Shown here one piece after another: positions 52,877 through 63,959 of a stretch of 64,000 bases of DNA. Source of the DNA: Aerophototrophica crusticola. Its GTDB lineage: Bacteria; Pseudomonadota; Alphaproteobacteria; Azospirillales; Azospirillaceae. Position 1 is the stretch's first letter, and every line of letters starts with the position of its first letter. The notes beneath the pieces are model-generated. The model was not told the origin of the DNA. It worked only from the letters and a program-made list of their open reading frames with translations, and searched no databases. The DNA lies in NCBI GenBank assembly GCA_001939945.1, contig MOEB01000018.1, forward strand, positions 28,140 through 92,139, written 5' to 3'. A program made the position numbers and the translations under genes.

Positions 52877-53979
52877 CCCTTCCCATCGGCCGCCCCATCC
52901 ACATCCTGTCCCCCGGCCCCATCAGCCAGTTGACCGGGGGCTTCGGCTACCTTCGCCGCCTCGCCGCCGGTCTGGCGGAGCGGGGGGAGGAGGTGGCGGT
53001 GCATGAGCTGCCCGGCCGCCACCCCTTCCCGGATGAGGAGGCGCGGCTTGAGGCGGACCTGACCGCCGCCCGCATCCCCGACGGCGCCCTGGTCCTGGTG
53101 GACGGCCTGGCCCTGCCGGCCGCCGCCCACGCCCTGTGGATGGAGCGCTACCGCCTGCGCCTCGCCGCCCTTGTGCACCACCCGCTGCACCTGGAAGCCG
53201 GCCTGGACGCGGAGACGGCCCTTGTGCTTCGCCGGCTGGAGCGGGACGCCCTGGCCCTGATGCGCCGGGTCATCGTCCCCAGCCGTGCCACCGCGGCGGA
53301 CGTGATGGCGCTGGAGGTGCCAGCGGACCGGCTGGCCGTGGTCAATCCCGGCACCGACCGGGTGGCCCCCGCCCCGCACCCGAAATGGGCCGCCGCCCCC
53401 GGCCTGGGCAAGGCCGGGCCGGTGATCCTCTGCGTCGCCACTCTGACCCCGCGCAAGGGCCACCTGGTGCTGCTCCAGGCCCTGGCCACCCTCACCGACC
53501 TGCCCTGGACCCTGGTCCTGGCCGGCAGCCCCGACCGCGACCCCGCCCACGCGGAGGCCATCCGCGCCGCCATCGCCGAGCTGGGCCTTGCCGACCGTGT
53601 GACCATCGCCGGGGAGCTGGAGGCGGTGGCGCTGGAGGCGCGCTGGCACCTGGCCGACCTGACTGTGTTGCCCAGCCTGCACGAAGGTTACGGCATGGTG
53701 GTGGCAGAGGCGCTGGCCCGCGGCCTGCCCACCGTGGCCACCACCGCTGGCGCCCTGCCGGAGCTGCTGCCCCCGGCCGCGGGCGGCCTTGTCCCGCCGG
53801 GCGATGCCGCGGCCCTGGCCGCCGCCCTGCGCCCGCTGCTGGCCGACCCCACTGCCCGCGCCGCCGCGGCCCGGGAGGCGTTGGAGGCCGGCGGCGCCCT
53901 GCCCACCTGGGACCAGTCCGTGGACCTGTTCCGGGCCGAGCTGGCCCGCGCCGCCACCGCGCAAGGGGCCGGGGCATGA
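52873..53979 (+). CDS. GT4 family glycosyltransferase
   Basis: A 368-residue GT-B retaining glycosyltransferase: N-terminal [31 protein letters not shown] and a nucleotide-sugar pocket with the EX7E motif in [17 protein letters not shown], then [17 protein letters not shown]. No signal or membrane segment. It shares stop/start overlaps (ATGA) with the genes on both sides, so the dehydrogenase, PTPS-like protein, glycosyltransferase and methyltransferase are one unit. The acceptor could be the product of the PTPS-like protein. Confidence 0.88.
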   Translation: MTLPIGRPIHILSPGPISQLTGGFGYLRRLAAGLAERGEEVAVHELPGRHPFPDEEARLEADLTAARIPDGALVLVDGLALPAAAHALWMERYRLRLAALVHHPLHLEAGLDAETALVLRRLERDALALMRRVIVPSRATAADVMALEVPADRLAVVNPGTDRVAPAPHPKWAAAPGLGKAGPVILCVATLTPRKGHLVLLQALATLTDLPWTLVLAGSPDRDPAHAEAIRAAIAELGLADRVTIAGELEAVALEARWHLADLTVLPSLHEGYGMVVAEALARGLPTVATTAGALPELLPPAAGGLVPPGDAAALAAALRPLLADPTARAAAAREALEAGGALPTWDQSVDLFRAELARAATAQGAGA

Positions 53980-54839
53980 GCGACAGCTTCGCCCTGGACT
54001 GGCTGCGCCTTCGCGAACCGCTGGATGCCGCCGCCCGGGCCCCCGCCCTGACCCGCGCCTTCGCCCGCCGCCTGCCCCGCGCCCCGCACTTGGTGGACCT
54101 TGGCGCCGGCACCGGCAGCACCCTGCGCCACCTGGCCCCCCGGCTGGACTGCCCGGAACAGTCCTGGACCCTGGTGGACAAGGACATGGCCCTGCTGACC
54201 AAGGCCCCGGGGGAGCTGACCCAATGGGCCGACAAGCACGGCTGGACGGTCACGGAGGAACGCCGCTCCTTGCGCATCCAGGCGGACGAGATGACCCTGC
54301 GGGCGGAGATGCGCCGCTACGACCTGACCACCGACCTGACCGGCCTCGCCCTGGGCCAGGTGGACGGCGTCACCTGCAGCGCCCTGCTGGACCTGGTCTC
54401 CGCCGACTGGATCGGCAAGCTGGCGGCGGAGCTGGCGCGCAGCGGCTACCCGCCCTTCCTTGCCACCCTGACCGTGGACGGCCGCACGGCGTTCGAGCCG
54501 GCGGACCCGGACGACGCCTTCGTCATGGACCGCTTCCACGCCCACATGCGCGGCAACAAGGGCTTCGGCCCTTCCTTGGGGCCGGAGGCGGCGACGGCCT
54601 TGGCCGACACGCTGCGGGTCGCCGGCTACAAGGTCCAGGTGGCGCCCGCCGACTGGCACCTGCGCAGCCGCCACAAGGAGACGCACCGGCTGATGGTGGA
54701 CGGCTATGCCCGCTCAGCCACCGCCATGGACCCCGCCGCGGGGCCCCGGATCGAGGCCTGGGCCGCCCGCCGCCGCGCCGCCATCGCCGACGGGGCCACC
54801 CTGATGGTGGGGCACCAGGACCTGCTCGCCATCCGGTAA
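53976..54839 (+). CDS. Class I SAM-dependent methyltransferase
   Basis: A 287-residue methyltransferase with SAM motif I VDLGAGTGSTLRHLAP (about 40-55) and the downstream acidic WTLVDKDMALL. The middle has VDGVTCSALLDLVSADWIG and VDGRTAFEPADPDDAFVMDR, and the C-terminal half (WHLRSRHKETHRLMVDGYARS) shows no named family. Overlaps the glycosyltransferase stop by four bases. Last gene of the cluster. Substrate unknown. Confidence 0.85.
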   Translation: MSDSFALDWLRLREPLDAAARAPALTRAFARRLPRAPHLVDLGAGTGSTLRHLAPRLDCPEQSWTLVDKDMALLTKAPGELTQWADKHGWTVTEERRSLRIQADEMTLRAEMRRYDLTTDLTGLALGQVDGVTCSALLDLVSADWIGKLAAELARSGYPPFLATLTVDGRTAFEPADPDDAFVMDRFHAHMRGNKGFGPSLGPEAATALADTLRVAGYKVQVAPADWHLRSRHKETHRLMVDGYARSATAMDPAAGPRIEAWAARRRAAIADGATLMVGHQDLLAIR

Positions 54840-54946
54840 CCTCCCCGCACGTCCTATGCCCCTTTGCGGGGCGGCGTGGTAGCATCGGTCCGCGGCGCGC
54901 AACCAAGCGTTCCGGTCCCCCGGTCACCGACCCAAGAAGCCAGCAG

Positions 54947-55639
54947 ATGAACACCTCCGGCAAGCGCATCCTCCTGGTCGATGACGACTCGGCCCTGCGC
55001 CAGTCCTTGGCGGAGCAGTTGGCGCTGCATGAGGAGTTCGAGACGGCGGAGGCCGGCACCGGCGCCGCGGGGCTGGAAGCCGCCAAGGCCAAGGGCCCCT
55101 TCGACGCCATCCTGCTGGACGTGGGCCTGCCGGACATGGATGGGCGCGACCTCTGCCGCCTGCTGCGGCGGGAAGGGGTGAAGTGCCCGGTGATCATGCT
55201 GACGGCCGCCGCCAGCGACAGCGACCAGATCCTGGGCCTGGACAGCGGCGCCAACGACTATGTCTCCAAGCCCTTCCGGCTGGGGGTGCTGCTGGCCCGG
55301 CTGCGCGCCCAGCTCCGCCAGTTCCAGGCATCCGACGATGCCAGCTTCGCCATCGGCCCCTACAGCTTCAACCCGGCGGCCAAGCTGCTGCATGACGAGG
55401 CACGCCACAAGAAGATCAAGCTGACGGAGAAGGAAACCCAGATCCTCAAGTACCTCTACCGCGCCGGCGGCGTAGTGGGGCGGGAAACGCTGCTGGGCGA
55501 GGTCTGGGGCTACAACGCCGCCGTCACCACCCACACGCTGGAAACCCACGTCTACCGCCTGCGCCAGAAGATCGAACCCGACCCCGCCAACGCCCGCCTG
55601 CTGGTGACCGAGCCGGGCGGGTACAGGCTGGTGCCGTGA
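54947..55639 (+). CDS. OmpR/PhoB-type response regulator
   Basis: A 230-residue two-component regulator: receiver with acidic D12-D14, phospho-Asp D58 in ILLDVGLPDMDG and Lys in YVSKPF, then a winged-helix DNA-binding domain (KLTEKETQILKYLYRAGGVV, THTLETHVYRLRQKIEPDP). A linker with FAIGPYSFNPAAKLL is typical of alphaproteobacterial CzcR/CenR-like proteins. No kinase adjoins. It lies 107 bases after the methyltransferase and may be separately transcribed. Confidence 0.92.
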   Translation: MNTSGKRILLVDDDSALRQSLAEQLALHEEFETAEAGTGAAGLEAAKAKGPFDAILLDVGLPDMDGRDLCRLLRREGVKCPVIMLTAAASDSDQILGLDSGANDYVSKPFRLGVLLARLRAQLRQFQASDDASFAIGPYSFNPAAKLLHDEARHKKIKLTEKETQILKYLYRAGGVVGRETLLGEVWGYNAAVTTHTLETHVYRLRQKIEPDPANARLLVTEPGGYRLVP

Positions 55640-55689
55640 GGGCGGGCCGACGCCGGAATCCCTTACCCCGGTATTCACCACTGCCTTGC

Positions 55690-55790
55690 CTGCTTCCCCC
55701 GCGAAGGCGGGGGTCCACGGTTTTTTCACCCCTTGGGCGACCTCCGCCGGGTCAAGAACTGTGGGCCCCCGCCTTCGCGGGGGAAGCGGT
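55690..55790. repeat. Paired-hairpin repeat, family D copy 2
   Basis: CCCCCGC-GAAG-GCGGGGG (55696-55713) and CCCCCGC-CTTC-GCGGGGG (55766-55783) in opposite orientation, as in copy 1 at 23750-23845 where the stems read CCCCTGC and CTCCTGC. TCCACGGTTTTTT and AACTGTGGGCC lie between. Confidence 0.75.
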
Positions 55791-55843
55791 GGGGCCCGTC
55801 ACGGGCGGCCTTCCTTATCCCGGTACCAACGCCGCGAGACCCC

Positions 55844-56314
55844 TCACCACTCCTCCCTGACCTCCTCCCCCCACAGCAGCTCCCCCAGCCGCCGCCGCGT
55901 CGCCCGGGACAAATCCTCCGGCAGCTCGTCCGGCCGGAAGAACCGTGCCGCCGCGATCTCGAACCGGTCGGGGGCCAGGGTGCCCTCCCACTGGTCGGCG
56001 GCGAACAGGGTCACGTAGTCGTGGCCCCACGCGCCGAACCGGGCATGGGTGGAAACCAGCCGGACACGCCCGGTGGCGCGCAGCCCCACCTCCTCCCGCA
56101 GCTCCCGCGCCGCGGCGGCGGGCAGGCTTTCCCCCCGGTCCACGGCCCCGCCGGGGAAGTGCCAGCCGGGGATGTAGGTATGGTGGACCAGCAGCACGCC
56201 GCCGTCGTGGTCGCGCACCAGCAGGCGCACGCCCAGGGTGGTGGGTTTGCGCAGGCGCAGCCAGGTGCGGCGGGCCAGGAACAGGTATCGGGGGACCAGT
56301 CGTCGCGTCGTCAT
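55844..56314 (-). CDS. Nudix hydrolase domain protein
   Basis: A 156-residue Nudix protein with an intact box GGAVDRGESLPAAAARELREEVGL and a preceding GVRLLVRDHDGGVLLVHHTYIPGWHFPGG. The substrate, probably a nucleoside diphosphate derivative, is not readable. Start ATG 56314. Followed on the same strand by the SbtB-like gene ending at 56351. Confidence 0.88.
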   Translation of the reverse strand: MTTRRLVPRYLFLARRTWLRLRKPTTLGVRLLVRDHDGGVLLVHHTYIPGWHFPGGAVDRGESLPAAAARELREEVGLRATGRVRLVSTHARFGAWGHDYVTLFAADQWEGTLAPDRFEIAAARFFRPDELPEDLSRATRRRLGELLWGEEVREEW

Positions 56315-56350
56315 GGCGTCCGTCCTAGCACGCCTTGGCCGCCGCCATCC

Positions 56351-56662
56351 CTAAAACTTCCCCCCGCGCACCACGTCCACCGTGCTGGCGATCAGCAACA
56401 GGCCGTGGCTCTCCAGCAGCGGCCCAAGCGCGTCCACCAGCTTGTCGGCCTTGTCGGCGGACATCACGGCCATGAACAGGACCTTGGACTGGGCCCCGGT
56501 CACCTGGTCCTCCGACCAGCGACCGCCGGCGCCGGACCCGCCCAGGGCCGGCAGCAGGGTATAGCCGGTCACCCCCGCCTTGTCCGCCAGGGCCGTCAGC
56601 CGGGGCAGCAGGGGGGCGTCAACCAGGACCTCGATCTTGCGGCGGGCGACGGTGTCGGTCAT
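56351..56662 (-). CDS. sbtB: SbtB-like PII-family protein
   Basis: A 103-residue PII-fold protein with ARRKIEVLVDAPLLPRLTALADKAG, GYTLLPALGGSGAGGRW (T-loop) and VLFMAVMSADKADKLVDALGPLL; it ends VDVVRGGKF. Cyanobacterial SbtB has a longer redox-active C-terminal loop (two Cys), absent here. The ATG overlaps the end of the transporter gene (ATGA), the arrangement typical of SbtA-SbtB pairs. Likely senses adenine nucleotides and gates SbtA. Confidence 0.8.
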   Translation of the reverse strand: MTDTVARRKIEVLVDAPLLPRLTALADKAGVTGYTLLPALGGSGAGGRWSEDQVTGAQSKVLFMAVMSADKADKLVDALGPLLESHGLLLIASTVDVVRGGKF

Positions 56663-57624
56663 TGGCCTGATATCCGGGCGGCGAGGGAGGAGAAGAGCGG
56701 GATGCCCACGGTGATGTTGAAGGGGAACGTCACCGCCAGCGACATGGCCAGGTAAAGGCCGGGGTCCGCCTGGGGCAACGCCAGGCGCATGGCCGCCGGC
56801 ACGGCGATATAGGACGCGCTGGCCGCCAGGATGCCCAGCGCCGCCGCCGACCCCGGCCCCAGCCCGGCCGCCGTGCCCACCAGCACGCCGATGGTGCCGT
56901 TGATGATGGGGAACAGGATGGCCAGCCCCGCCAGGCGCGCCGTCAGCGCCCGCGCCTCCCGCAGGCGCCGCGCCGCCACCAGCCCCATGTCCAGCAGGAA
57001 CAGGCACAGCATGCCGCGGAACAGCCCGTCGAACACGGGGGCGATGGGCGCGAACCCCTCCTTCCCCGCAATCAGCCCGATCACGAAGCTGCCGGTCAGC
57101 AGCACCACGGACCCGTTCAGCAGGGTCTCATGCAGCAGGGCGCCCTTGGGCTGCGCCTCCACCGTGGCGCCCCGCTGGGCCAGCATCAGGCCCACGATGA
57201 TGGCCGGCGTCTCCATCAGCGCCAGCACCGCCACCATATAGCCGCCGGGCGCCATGCCCCCCGCCTCCAGCACCTCCACCCCCGTGACGAAGGTGACCAC
57301 GCTGACCGATCCGTAATGGGCCGCCACCGCGGCCGCGTTCACCGCGTCCAGCTTGCCGAACCGGCGCAGGGCGGCATAGGCGGGCAGGGGGATCAGGCAG
57401 CTCAGCACCAGACCGGCCACCGCCGCGGCCAGCATGTCCGCCGACGCGCCGCTGGCCGCCACCTGCACCCCGCCCTTCAGCCCGATGGCCGCCATCAGGT
57501 ACAGGGAAATGCCCTTGGCCACCGCCTCCGGGATCGCCAGGTCCGACCGCGCGAAGGCGGCCGCCGCGCCCAACACGAAGAACAGGATGACCGGCGACAG
57601 CAACACCTCCAACCCGCCGACCAT
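56659..57624 (-). CDS. sbtA: Sodium-dependent bicarbonate transporter SbtA family (DUF897)
   Basis: A 321-residue integral membrane protein with about ten transmembrane segments. Family segments: AAHYGSVSVVTFVTGVEVLE, LALMETPAIIVGLMLA, GTIGVLVGTAAGLGPG and AASASYIAVPAAMRLALPQA, ending FPFNITVGIPLF. Cyanobacterial SbtA imports bicarbonate with sodium; in this heterotroph-like genome it could serve carboxylation reactions. Start ATG 57624 has a poor ribosome binding site. Pairs with SbtB by overlap. Confidence 0.85.
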   Translation of the reverse strand: MVGGLEVLLSPVILFFVLGAAAAFARSDLAIPEAVAKGISLYLMAAIGLKGGVQVAASGASADMLAAAVAGLVLSCLIPLPAYAALRRFGKLDAVNAAAVAAHYGSVSVVTFVTGVEVLEAGGMAPGGYMVAVLALMETPAIIVGLMLAQRGATVEAQPKGALLHETLLNGSVVLLTGSFVIGLIAGKEGFAPIAPVFDGLFRGMLCLFLLDMGLVAARRLREARALTARLAGLAILFPIINGTIGVLVGTAAGLGPGSAAALGILAASASYIAVPAAMRLALPQADPGLYLAMSLAVTFPFNITVGIPLFSSLAARISGQ

Positions 57625-57998
57625 GCCCCAACCCCCGTCCCGTGGCCCCCGCCGGTGCTTACCCAGAATTGCCGGGCGGGGCAAGGCCACGCGGCCACCC
57701 TATCCGTGGGGTGGGGAACAGAAGGCCGTAGGTCGCGGCTGAAGCGAAGCGGAAGCCCGACAGGAAGACTCCAACTGCCTCAATCCCCGTCCATCCGGCA
57801 TCAATCCGTGTCATCCGTGCCTTACGGTATGACGGTCGGGGTGGTGGCGCCGGATGCCAGGCCCCACGCCAAGCCGCATGACAGAAATCCTATACCGTGT
57901 CATGCTCCCTCCACCGGCCCCTCACCCGGCGGTTCCTGGACATGTTGCATCACCATCCCACGGCACCCCGCCGTTCCTCCGCCACGCCCTGCCCGCCC
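57625..57998. repeat. Gap with repeat traces upstream of sbtA
   Basis: CCATCCGGCATCAATCCGTG and TCATCCGTGCC (57791-57820) resemble the outer arms of repeat family A, and CCGTAGGTCGCGGCTGAAGC at 57726 resembles the 47335-47425 repeat. No ORF here is convincing. The sbtA and clpB promoters lie in this and the next block. Confidence 0.5.
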
Positions 57999-58145
57999 CC
58001 TTAACTTGACCGAAATCGCAACCCGGTAAGGTTAGTCTCCTTAAGGCGGTTTTCTCAGCAAATTCAGGCACATATAATGTGACGTCGGTAAAGTTAAGCG
58101 TCACCTTAGTCAAGTTAGCGTCACCTTAAGGTCAAGTTAGTCACC
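57999..58145. repeat. GTCACCTTA / GTCAAGTTA array, family C copy 2
   Basis: CTTAACTTGACCG near 58000, GTCTCCTTAAGG at about 58035, then an alternating array: GCGTCACCTTAGTCAAGTTA, GCGTCACCTTAAGGTCAAG and TTAGTCACCC (58098-58145). Direct GCGTCACCTTA repeats are 20 bases apart, and the first motif is the inverse of the last. Like copy 1 it includes a TGACG / CGTCAC inversion. Confidence 0.8.
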
Positions 58146-58154
58146 CAGCGGCCA

Positions 58155-58194
58155 GGCACCCCCGGCACCCCCGGCACCCCCGGCACCCCCGGCA
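58155..58194. repeat. Tandem 9-bp repeat GGCACCCCC
   Basis: Four complete copies of GGCACCCCC (58155-58190) and a partial fifth, directly after family C copy 2. Confidence 0.9.
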
Positions 58195-58236
58195 GCCATG
58201 ACCGCAGCACATGTGCGGTTTCTCCGTCCCACCCGT

Positions 58237-58266
58237 CTTGCGGCGCTCCCGGGGGTGCTTACATAT
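58237..58266 (+). promoter_or_regulatory. Possible heat-shock (RpoH-type) promoter of clpB
   Basis: CTTGCG at 58237-58242 followed after 15 bases by CTTACATAT at 58258-58266. The -35 matches the RpoH CTTG core; the -10 only partly resembles the CYTATNT consensus. Position, about 95 bases before clpB, fits a heat-shock gene. Confidence 0.35.
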
Positions 58267-58358
58267 GACGTGATCCCTCCCGGATCGCACAGTCGTGGAT
58301 CATCGCCCGGCCGGGCCTCGTGCAGGACGGCAACAAGGGCAGCCCAGGGGAGAAGCGT

Positions 58359-61007
<2,649 letters not shown>

Positions 61008-61117
61008 GGTAAGGATACCGGGCCCGCCTTCCTTCCCATGGGGGGGCGGGTCCGGCCCTTGCCCGATCACCCGTCTCCCGGCATGGTGCGCTGCAGCATC
61101 CCTTGCCCCGGCGCACC

Positions 61118-62206
61118 ATGCCCCACCTGGTCATCGACATCACCGCCCATGGCCTCGGCCACCTGGCCCAGACATCCTCCGTGGTCGCCGCCCTGCGCCG
61201 CCGCCGTCCGGACCTGCGCCTGACCCTGCGCACCGGCCATGGGGCGGCCACCCTGGCCCGCTTCATCGACCCGCCCTGGGACTTGGCCCCGCCGCCGCCC
61301 GACCTGGGCATGGCCATGCTGGACGCCAACCGGGTGGACGTGGCCGCCAGCCACCGCTACTACGCCGACCTGCACCGGGACTGGGGCTCGGTGGTGGCCA
61401 CGCAAAGTTCGGCGCTCACGGCGCTCAAGCCCGACCTGCTGCTGTCCAACATCGCCTACACCGGCCTCGCGGGCGCCCAGGCCGCTGGCATCCCCTGCCT
61501 CGCCGCTTGTTCCCTGAACTGGCACGACGTCGCCGCCGCCTACCTGTCGGGCCTGCCGGGGATGGATGCGGCGTTGGCCCAGATGCACGCCGCTTATGCC
61601 GGTGCCCGGGCCTTCATCCGCCTGGAACCCGCCTTGCCCATGGACAGCCTGCCCAACCGGGTGGCTGTCAGTCCCGTGGCCCGCCTGGGCACGGACCGCC
61701 GGACGGACTTGGACCGGCTATTCCCCCAGCCGCCCCGTCACTTGGTCGTCGTCTCCTTCGGCGGCATTGCCGGCCCGCCGATTCTGACCAGGGTGCCCCG
61801 CCTGGACGGCGTCGCCTGGCTGCTGAACGACCCCCAATCCTTGCCGCCCGGCCGGGACGATGTGCGGCTGGTGGACGAGGTGCCGGTCCCCTTCCAGGAC
61901 ATGGTGCGCTCCGCCGACTTGGCGCTCACCAAGCCGGGCTATGGCATGTTCGCCGACTCGATCTGCAACGGCACCCGCCTGCTCTCCCTCACCCGGCCCG
62001 ACTGGCCGGAGACGCCCTGGCTGACCGGGTGGGCCAAGGCCCACGGCGTGGCGGGGGAGATCGATACAAGCGCCCTGAACACGCCCGCCCTGGACGCGCT
62101 GCTCCTGGACATGCTGGCCCGCCCCATCCCCCCACCCCCGCCGGCAAGGGGCGGGGAGGAGGCGGCTGCCATCGTCCTTGATTTCTTGGGGGAAGGCCGG
62201 GTTTAG
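61118..62206 (+). CDS. Predicted GT-B glycosyltransferase-like protein
   Basis: A 362-residue protein whose N-terminal MPHLVIDITAHGLGHLAQTS and FGGIAGPPILTR, LTKPGYGMFADSICNGTRL and DWPETPWLTGWAKAHG resemble MurG- and UDP-glycosyltransferase-like folds (HGxGH near the N-terminus, a GYG nucleotide-sugar site). Not assigned to a known pathway. It overlaps the stop of the M23 gene on the other strand by four bases. Confidence 0.72.
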   Translation: MPHLVIDITAHGLGHLAQTSSVVAALRRRRPDLRLTLRTGHGAATLARFIDPPWDLAPPPPDLGMAMLDANRVDVAASHRYYADLHRDWGSVVATQSSALTALKPDLLLSNIAYTGLAGAQAAGIPCLAACSLNWHDVAAAYLSGLPGMDAALAQMHAAYAGARAFIRLEPALPMDSLPNRVAVSPVARLGTDRRTDLDRLFPQPPRHLVVVSFGGIAGPPILTRVPRLDGVAWLLNDPQSLPPGRDDVRLVDEVPVPFQDMVRSADLALTKPGYGMFADSICNGTRLLSLTRPDWPETPWLTGWAKAHGVAGEIDTSALNTPALDALLLDMLARPIPPPPPARGGEEAAAIVLDFLGEGRV

Positions 62207-63612
62207 CAGCCCGGCGCCTTGCGGCAACCCTCGGCCTTCGCGGCCGGCCGGCCGGCGGAGGCGGAGACCAGGGTCAGGCCCGCCTGGGCGTCGGCGTAGC
62301 GGTCCTCGATCTGGGCCAGCACGGCCTGGAAGCGCTTCAGCTCCTTGCCGTCCAGGTTCCGCCCGGTGGGCAGGTCCACGGACATGGGGTTCACCTGCTT
62401 GCCGCCGCGGTGCACCTCATAATGCAGGTGCGGCCCGGTCGAGCGGCCCGTGGAGCCCACATAGCCGATCACGTCACCCTGGTTGACCCGCGCGCCCCGC
62501 CGCAGGCCCGACCCGAAGCGGGACAGGTGGGCATAGGCGGTGGCGATCTCCCGGTTGTGGCGGATACGGACATAGTTGCCATAGGCACCCTTCTGCCCGG
62601 CTTCCTCCACGATGCCGTCGCCGGCGGCGAAGACCGGGGTGCCCGTTGGGGCGCCGAAGTCCGCCCCCTTGTGCATCTTGCTGTAGCCCAGCAGCGGGTG
62701 CATCCGCATCCCGAAGCCCGAGGTCAGCCGCGCCCCGTCCACCGGGGTACGGAGCAGGGCCTTGCGCACCGATTCGCCCTTGCGGGTGAAATAATCGGCG
62801 CTGCCGTCGCTGTCCTCATACAGGAACAGCTCCCGCCGCTTGCCCGACAGGGTCAGGGCGGCATAGCTGACGGTGCCGACCTTCGCCACCTCGCCCGACT
62901 CGGTCAGGTACTGTTCGTACAGTACCTCGAAGCTGTCGCCCGGCTGGATGTCGCGCTGCCAGTCCACGTCATAGTTGAACAGCTTGTTGATCAGCGCGTT
63001 CAGGACGGGGGTCGGCACCCCCGAGGCATAGCCCGCCTGGTACAGTGACGACTCGATCCGGCCCTGCGCGGCCACCCAGCGGCGCTGCAAGGGCTTCGCC
63101 ACCTCCGCCGCCTGGAACCGGACCCCGTCGAAGCTGACGGAGACGGACCGTTCCACCGCCGGCTGGAACTCGAAACCGACGAACTTGCCGTCGCCCGCCG
63201 AATGGTCGAACAGGACCTTGATCTCCTGCCCCGACCGCATCCGGCGCGGGTCATAGACGCCGCGCAGCGCGCTGATGGCCCCTTGCGCGTGCTCCTGCGG
63301 CACCTCCGCGTCCAGCAGGAGCTGCATAAGGGTCTCGCCCCGGCCCAGGTTGACCAGCTTGCGTTCCACCGGGTCGGCCACGCGCTCCATGTCGCCCCAG
63401 GCATCGGCAGCCAGGGCCAGGCCCTGCTCGGCGTCGATGTCGCCGCTGAACTCGGGGCTCGCGGGGGCCGTCATCGTCGGGGCGTCCGCCTGCTGGGCGA
63501 TCATCCCGTCGGCGGGGAAGGCCGGGGCGGCACGCTGGGCTTGCCAGAGGAAGGCACCGGTGCCGGCGAGGGCCATGGTCAGGGCCAGGATGGAGACATG
63601 CCTCTTCAGCAC
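62203..63612 (-). CDS. M23 family LytM-type peptidoglycan endopeptidase
   Basis: A 469-residue envelope peptidase with an N-terminal membrane anchor (residues 5-28). OapA/LysM-like region in the middle (RKLVNLGRGETLMQLLLDAE, RIESSLYQAG), then the M23 zinc domain near 315-410: GMRMHPLLGYSKMHKGADFG (HxGxD), YAHLSRF and HLHYEVHRGG (HxH), so catalytic zinc ligands are intact. GTG 63612 follows GGAGG by seven bases. Similar to MepM-type hydrolases acting in cell-wall growth. C-terminal tail ends with two Cys. Confidence 0.92.
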   Translation of the reverse strand: MLKRHVSILALTMALAGTGAFLWQAQRAAPAFPADGMIAQQADAPTMTAPASPEFSGDIDAEQGLALAADAWGDMERVADPVERKLVNLGRGETLMQLLLDAEVPQEHAQGAISALRGVYDPRRMRSGQEIKVLFDHSAGDGKFVGFEFQPAVERSVSVSFDGVRFQAAEVAKPLQRRWVAAQGRIESSLYQAGYASGVPTPVLNALINKLFNYDVDWQRDIQPGDSFEVLYEQYLTESGEVAKVGTVSYAALTLSGKRRELFLYEDSDGSADYFTRKGESVRKALLRTPVDGARLTSGFGMRMHPLLGYSKMHKGADFGAPTGTPVFAAGDGIVEEAGQKGAYGNYVRIRHNREIATAYAHLSRFGSGLRRGARVNQGDVIGYVGSTGRSTGPHLHYEVHRGGKQVNPMSVDLPTGRNLDGKELKRFQAVLAQIEDRYADAQAGLTLVSASAGRPAAKAEGCRKAPGC

Positions 63613-63959
63613 GACGTAACCTCCATCCCCATTCTCCCCACCCCATTGCTGTGGCCCCTCGGGCGGGGCCGTTCCTTCGCCTGCCGTCCGACGCCTTGCG
63701 GGGCGTTCGGACAGATTGTTGCCGGTTCTGCCCCGACCTTGCGTGACCGGCCTGCCACTGTCAACGTGAACATCTTTCGTACATTTGCGAAAGATTCATG
63801 CGTGACGCGCCCGCGCGTAAGGACACCCGCGGGGGCTACTCCCGAACGGGGCTTGCTGGGCGTTGTTCCCCCCTGGGCCCACCTGCTGCCAAGCGTCCCT
63901 ATATAAGAGGTGAGGTTGGCACCCCGTGACAGAATGGGGACCGACGCCGCAGCCCCAAA
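63613..63959. other. Divergent promoter region with a palindrome
   Basis: About 350 bases between the M23 peptidase and the gene entering at the right edge. It contains ATCTTTCG-N8-CGAAAGAT (63772-63795), a perfect 8-bp inverted repeat about midway between the two starts, fit for a shared operator. No gene is seen. Confidence 0.5.

Noticed and set aside
58155..58194. Collagen-like or glycine-rich coding repeat
   Set aside because: The tandem 9-bp units would code for short Gly/Ala runs on one strand, but they lie in a non-coding gap without a ribosome binding site or open gene.
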